A program made the position numbers and the translations under genes. From Bifidobacterium breve (lineage in GTDB: Bacteria > Actinomycetota > Actinomycetes > Nanopelagicales > Nanopelagicaceae), in contig CAMDBB010000006.1 in assembly GCA_945889195.1 (NCBI GenBank), positions 1 through 64,000 of the forward strand: a DNA stretch of 64,000 nt, written 5' to 3'. Shown one piece after another: positions 61,260 through 64,000 of this stretch. The notes below the pieces were generated by a model that had not been told where the DNA came from, ran no database searches, and worked only from the letters and a program-made list of their open reading frames with translations. Position 1 is the first letter of the stretch, and every line of letters begins with the position of its first letter.

Positions 61260-61876
61260 TGACTCTTGATCGCGAACTTATGCAGACAATTATCAAGCGC
61301 TACCCACGTAGCCGCTCTGCCATCATGCCTTTGCTTCATTACGTGCAATCAGTATCTGGCTATGTCACCAATGAAGGAATCGAAACAATCTCAGAAATTC
61401 TAGAAATCGAAACTGCTGAAGTTTCTGCAGTCGCAACTTTCTATACCCAATACAAGCGCAAGCCAGTAGGCGAGTACCACGTGGGCGTTTGCACAAATAC
61501 TTTATGTGCAGTTATGGGTGGAGATGCCATCTTCGCATCCCTGAAAGACCATCTCGGTATTGAAAATGATGGCGTTACAGCCGATGGCAAAGTTTCGCTT
61601 GAACATATTGAATGTAACGCAGCTTGCGATTACGCACCTGTAGTGATGGCTAACTGGGAGTTCTACGACAACCAGACAGTTGAATCTGCAAAGGCGCTCG
61701 TTGATGGCGCGCGCGCAGGAAATCCACCAGCTCCAACACGTGGACCAAACCGACTTGTTACCTATAAAGAAGCTTCTGCAGTTCTTGCCGGTCTCGATGA
61801 CGGACTTGCGCGCGAAGGCGTGCAAGCGGGCGAGCCAACTCTGCTTGGTCTCAAGCTCTCAAAGGAAGGTAAGTAA
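61259..61876 (+). CDS. nuoE: NADH-quinone oxidoreductase subunit E
   Basis: 205-aa thioredoxin-like [2Fe-2S] subunit. Cluster ligands are seen as VCTNTLCAVMGG (C-x4-C) and ECNAACDYAPVV (C-x3-C). The N-terminal helical part LLHYVQSVSGYVTNEGIE is typical. About 45 residues after the domain are variable. Overlaps nuoD and nuoF by 1 nt each. Confidence 0.95.
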   Translation: MTLDRELMQTIIKRYPRSRSAIMPLLHYVQSVSGYVTNEGIETISEILEIETAEVSAVATFYTQYKRKPVGEYHVGVCTNTLCAVMGGDAIFASLKDHLGIENDGVTADGKVSLEHIECNAACDYAPVVMANWEFYDNQTVESAKALVDGARAGNPPAPTRGPNRLVTYKEASAVLAGLDDGLAREGVQAGEPTLLGLKLSKEGK

Positions 61877-63156
61877 TGTCAAAGTTAACTCCTGTCCTTT
61901 CTGCACATTGGGACGAGAAAGATTCATTCACTATCGAGGCATATACACGCCATGGTGGTTACGGCGCTTCTAAGAAAGCCCTCGCTATGGATCCTGATGC
62001 AGTCATCCAAATGGTGAAAGATTCTGGTCTACGCGGTCGCGGTGGAGCAGGCTTCCCAACAGGAATGAAATGGGGCTTTATCCCACAAGGTGACGATAAA
62101 GATCACTATCTCGTTGTTAACGCTGATGAATCAGAACCTGGAACATGTAAAGACACACCACTTTTGATGGCGAACCCACATGTATTAATTGAAGGCTGCA
62201 TCATCGCCTGTCATGCAATTCGTGCCAAGCGCGCATTTATCTATATTCGTGGCGAAGTAACGCACGTTGTTCGCCGCGTTAATGCCGCTATCGCTGATGC
62301 ATATAAGGCTGGCCATCTTGGTAATGGAATTGATGTCACTTTGCACATCGGTGCAGGTGCATACATCTGCGGTGAAGAAACAGCGCTCCTAGATTCACTT
62401 GAAGGATTCCGTGGGCAACCACGTCTTCGCCCACCGTTCCCAGCAATCGCTGGCCTCTATGCGCGCCCAACTGTTGTTAACAACGTTGAATCAATTTCAT
62501 CTGTTCCAGCAATCATTGCAAATGGTGCAGAGTGGTACCAATCAATGGGTACTGAAAAGTCAAAGGGAGCAACTCTCTATTCGCTCTCAGGACATGTAAA
62601 TAACCCGGGACAATTTGAAGCGCCCCTTGGAATTACCTTGCGCGAAATCCTTGAAATCGCAGGCGGAGTTCGCACCGGACATCAGCTCAAGTTCTGGACA
62701 CCTGGTGGATCTTCAACTCCGCTCTTCACTGATGCGCACCTAGATATTCCACTTGATTACGAAGGCGTTGCAGCTGCCGGCTCAATGCTCGGCACCAAAG
62801 CGCTTCAAATCTTTGATGAAACAACTTGCGTTGTTCGCGCAGTTCTTCGTTGGACAGAGTTCTACAAGCATGAATCTTGCGGAAAGTGCACACCGTGCCG
62901 TGAAGGAACTTGGTGGTTGGTACAGATCCTTCGTGATCTTGAAAACGGAACTGGTACAGAGGCAGATCTTGAGAAGTTGCTTGATCTCTGCGACAACATC
63001 ATGGGCCGCTCATTCTGCGCACTCGGTGATGGTGCAACGAGCCCAATTACTTCATCGATCAAGTACTTCCGCGACGAATACATCGCTCACCTCACAAATG
63101 GTGCTTGCCCATTCGATCCTGTGAAATCAACTCTCTTTACTGGGGCGGTGAGTTAA
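61876..63156 (+). CDS. nuoF: NADH-quinone oxidoreductase subunit F
   Basis: 426-aa NADH/FMN-binding subunit. The dinucleotide-binding [13 protein letters not shown] is near residue 55, the FMN region [19 protein letters not shown] near 160, and the [4Fe-4S] site [15 protein letters not shown] near 335, with the fourth cysteine in [11 protein letters not shown]. Its TAA stop overlaps the nuoG ATG by 1 nt. Confidence 0.96.
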   Translation: MSKLTPVLSAHWDEKDSFTIEAYTRHGGYGASKKALAMDPDAVIQMVKDSGLRGRGGAGFPTGMKWGFIPQGDDKDHYLVVNADESEPGTCKDTPLLMANPHVLIEGCIIACHAIRAKRAFIYIRGEVTHVVRRVNAAIADAYKAGHLGNGIDVTLHIGAGAYICGEETALLDSLEGFRGQPRLRPPFPAIAGLYARPTVVNNVESISSVPAIIANGAEWYQSMGTEKSKGATLYSLSGHVNNPGQFEAPLGITLREILEIAGGVRTGHQLKFWTPGGSSTPLFTDAHLDIPLDYEGVAAAGSMLGTKALQIFDETTCVVRAVLRWTEFYKHESCGKCTPCREGTWWLVQILRDLENGTGTEADLEKLLDLCDNIMGRSFCALGDGATSPITSSIKYFRDEYIAHLTNGACPFDPVKSTLFTGAVS

Positions 63157-64000
63157 TGACTACAACACAAGGCTCTGCAGTTGCAGTTGAGTTAATTACC
63201 GTCGTCATCGATGGCTTTGAAGTTTCAGTACCAAAGGGAACCTTGGTAATTCGCGCAGCAGAGAAGCTAGGAATTCAGATTCCACGTTTCTGCGACCACC
63301 CACTTCTTGATCCAGTTGGCGCTTGCCGCCAATGTTTGGTTGATATCGAAATCAATGGCCGCGCATTTCCAAAGCCACAGGCATCATGCACAATTCCAGT
63401 TGAGCCAAATATGATTGTAAAGACTCAATTAACTTCACCTGTTGCTGATAAAGCACAACAAGGTGTCATGGAGCTTCTTCTCGGTAACCACCCACTTGAT
63501 TGCCCAGTCTGCGATAAGGGTGGCGAATGTCCGCTCCAGAACCAGGCGATGAGCAATGGTCGCGCCGATGCTCGCCTCGATGGCTACAAGCGCGTATTTG
63601 AGAAGCCAATTGCAATCTCATCTTCAGTCTTGCTCGATCGCGAACGTTGCGTTCTCTGTGCTCGTTGCACACGCTTCTCTGCGCAGATTGCCTCAGATCC
63701 ATTTATTACTTTAAATGAACGTGGAGCTCTACAGCAGGTAGGTATCTACGAGAACGATCCATTTAAGTCTTACTTCTCTGGCAATACTGTGCAGATCTGC
63801 CCAGTAGGTGCGCTCACTGGTACTTCTTATCGATTCCGCGCACGTCCATTCGATTTAGTTTCAACACCATCTGCCTGCGAACACTGTGCATCAGGTTGCG
63901 ATATGCGCACCGATGTTCGTCGTGGCAAAACGCTACGACGCCTTGCTGGAGATGACCCATCCGTCAACGAAGAATGGAACTGCGACAAGGGTCGTTGGGC
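63156..64000 (+). CDS. nuoG: NADH-quinone oxidoreductase subunit G (3' end beyond the window)
   Basis: First 281 residues of the large iron-sulfur subunit; open at the window edge. The N-terminal [2Fe-2S] ligands are in [20 protein letters not shown], the histidine-coordinated cluster in [17 protein letters not shown], and the next [4Fe-4S] in [11 protein letters not shown] with the later QICPVGAL. The molybdopterin-type domain starts at the edge with [15 protein letters not shown]. The ATG overlaps the nuoF stop as TAATG. Confidence 0.95.
   Translation, partial: MTTTQGSAVAVELITVVIDGFEVSVPKGTLVIRAAEKLGIQIPRFCDHPLLDPVGACRQCLVDIEINGRAFPKPQASCTIPVEPNMIVKTQLTSPVADKAQQGVMELLLGNHPLDCPVCDKGGECPLQNQAMSNGRADARLDGYKRVFEKPIAISSSVLLDRERCVLCARCTRFSAQIASDPFITLNERGALQQVGIYENDPFKSYFSGNTVQICPVGALTGTSYRFRARPFDLVSTPSACEHCASGCDMRTDVRRGKTLRRLAGDDPSVNEEWNCDKGRW

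Noticed and set aside
1-64000. Insertion sequences, prophage, integrons, CRISPR arrays, toxin-antitoxin modules
   Set aside because: No transposase, integrase, repeat-spacer array or paired small toxin/antitoxin genes were recognised on either strand.
1-64000. Many 60-130 aa open frames opposite or inside the listed genes
   Set aside because: They overlap well-supported genes in other frames, lack ribosome sites or the -10 rule, and show no recognisable domains.

Overview
The window looks like a chromosomal segment of a small-genome, moderate-GC actinobacterium. It is tightly packed, with many 1-8 bp gene overlaps, and base composition is about 45-50% GC by eye. The gene order is actinobacterial: tilS-hpt-ftsH-folEPBK-panC-nadBC-coaX-lysS-clpC, radA-mutY, an XPB helicase next to a helicase-associated protein, a system II cytochrome c maturation block beside menaquinone genes, and nuoA-G. 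The freshwater acI lineage (Nanopelagicales) would fit, but that is an inference from gene content and composition. I see no phage, insertion sequence, CRISPR array, integron or toxin-antitoxin system.

Layout. 1-2.9 kb: tRNA-Lys, an orphan P450, an SDR and an RraA-family protein. 2.9-6.4 kb: an EamA exporter facing a cbiMNQO cobalt/nickel ECF transporter. 6.5-15.3 kb: TPR protein, TrmH-type methyltransferase, small membrane protein, PBP4-type DD-peptidase, a poly-aspartate surface protein, heme O synthase (ctaB), metZ, a two-gene ABC exporter and an NlpC/P60 hydrolase. 15.3-30.8 kb: a long co-directional housekeeping run (tilS, hpt, ftsH, folate, pantothenate/CoA and NAD genes, lysS, an acetyltransferase, clpC, an SDR). 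30.9-35.3 kb, minus strand: FAD-linked oxidase, mutY, radA, a Cys-cluster protein. 35.3-45.7 kb: proC, two exported proteins (one a zinc metalloprotease), a glutaredoxin-like protein, XPB helicase, M20 peptidase, helicase-associated protein, HAD phosphatase. 45.8-58.3 kb: histidine phosphatase, tlpA-ccdA-resB-ccsB, then menaquinone genes (menA, E, B, C, D, F, G) with bioY. 58.3-64 kb: the start of NADH dehydrogenase I, nuoA to a truncated nuoG.

The genes fit an aerobic respiratory chain: complex I passes electrons to menaquinone, and cytochrome c maturation and heme O supply the terminal oxidases. Cofactor genes for folate, NAD, CoA, biotin uptake and cobalt/nickel uptake sit around it.

Two observations stand out. 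First, a simple promoter rule recurs: a TANNNT hexamer ends exactly 6 (sometimes 7) nt before the start codon of at least 16 transcription-leading genes, so much of this genome appears to be transcribed as leaderless mRNA. The rule also fixes several start codons. Second, two genes whose conserved N-termini extend upstream of every ATG/GTG/TTG (cbiQ and menA) appear to start at AUA and AUU codons overlapping the stop codon of the preceding gene. In addition, a 17-bp palindrome resembling a nickel-responsive Fur-family (Nur) box fills the promoter spacer of cbiM. No clearly new multi-gene system is present; the novelty here lies in the expression signals.
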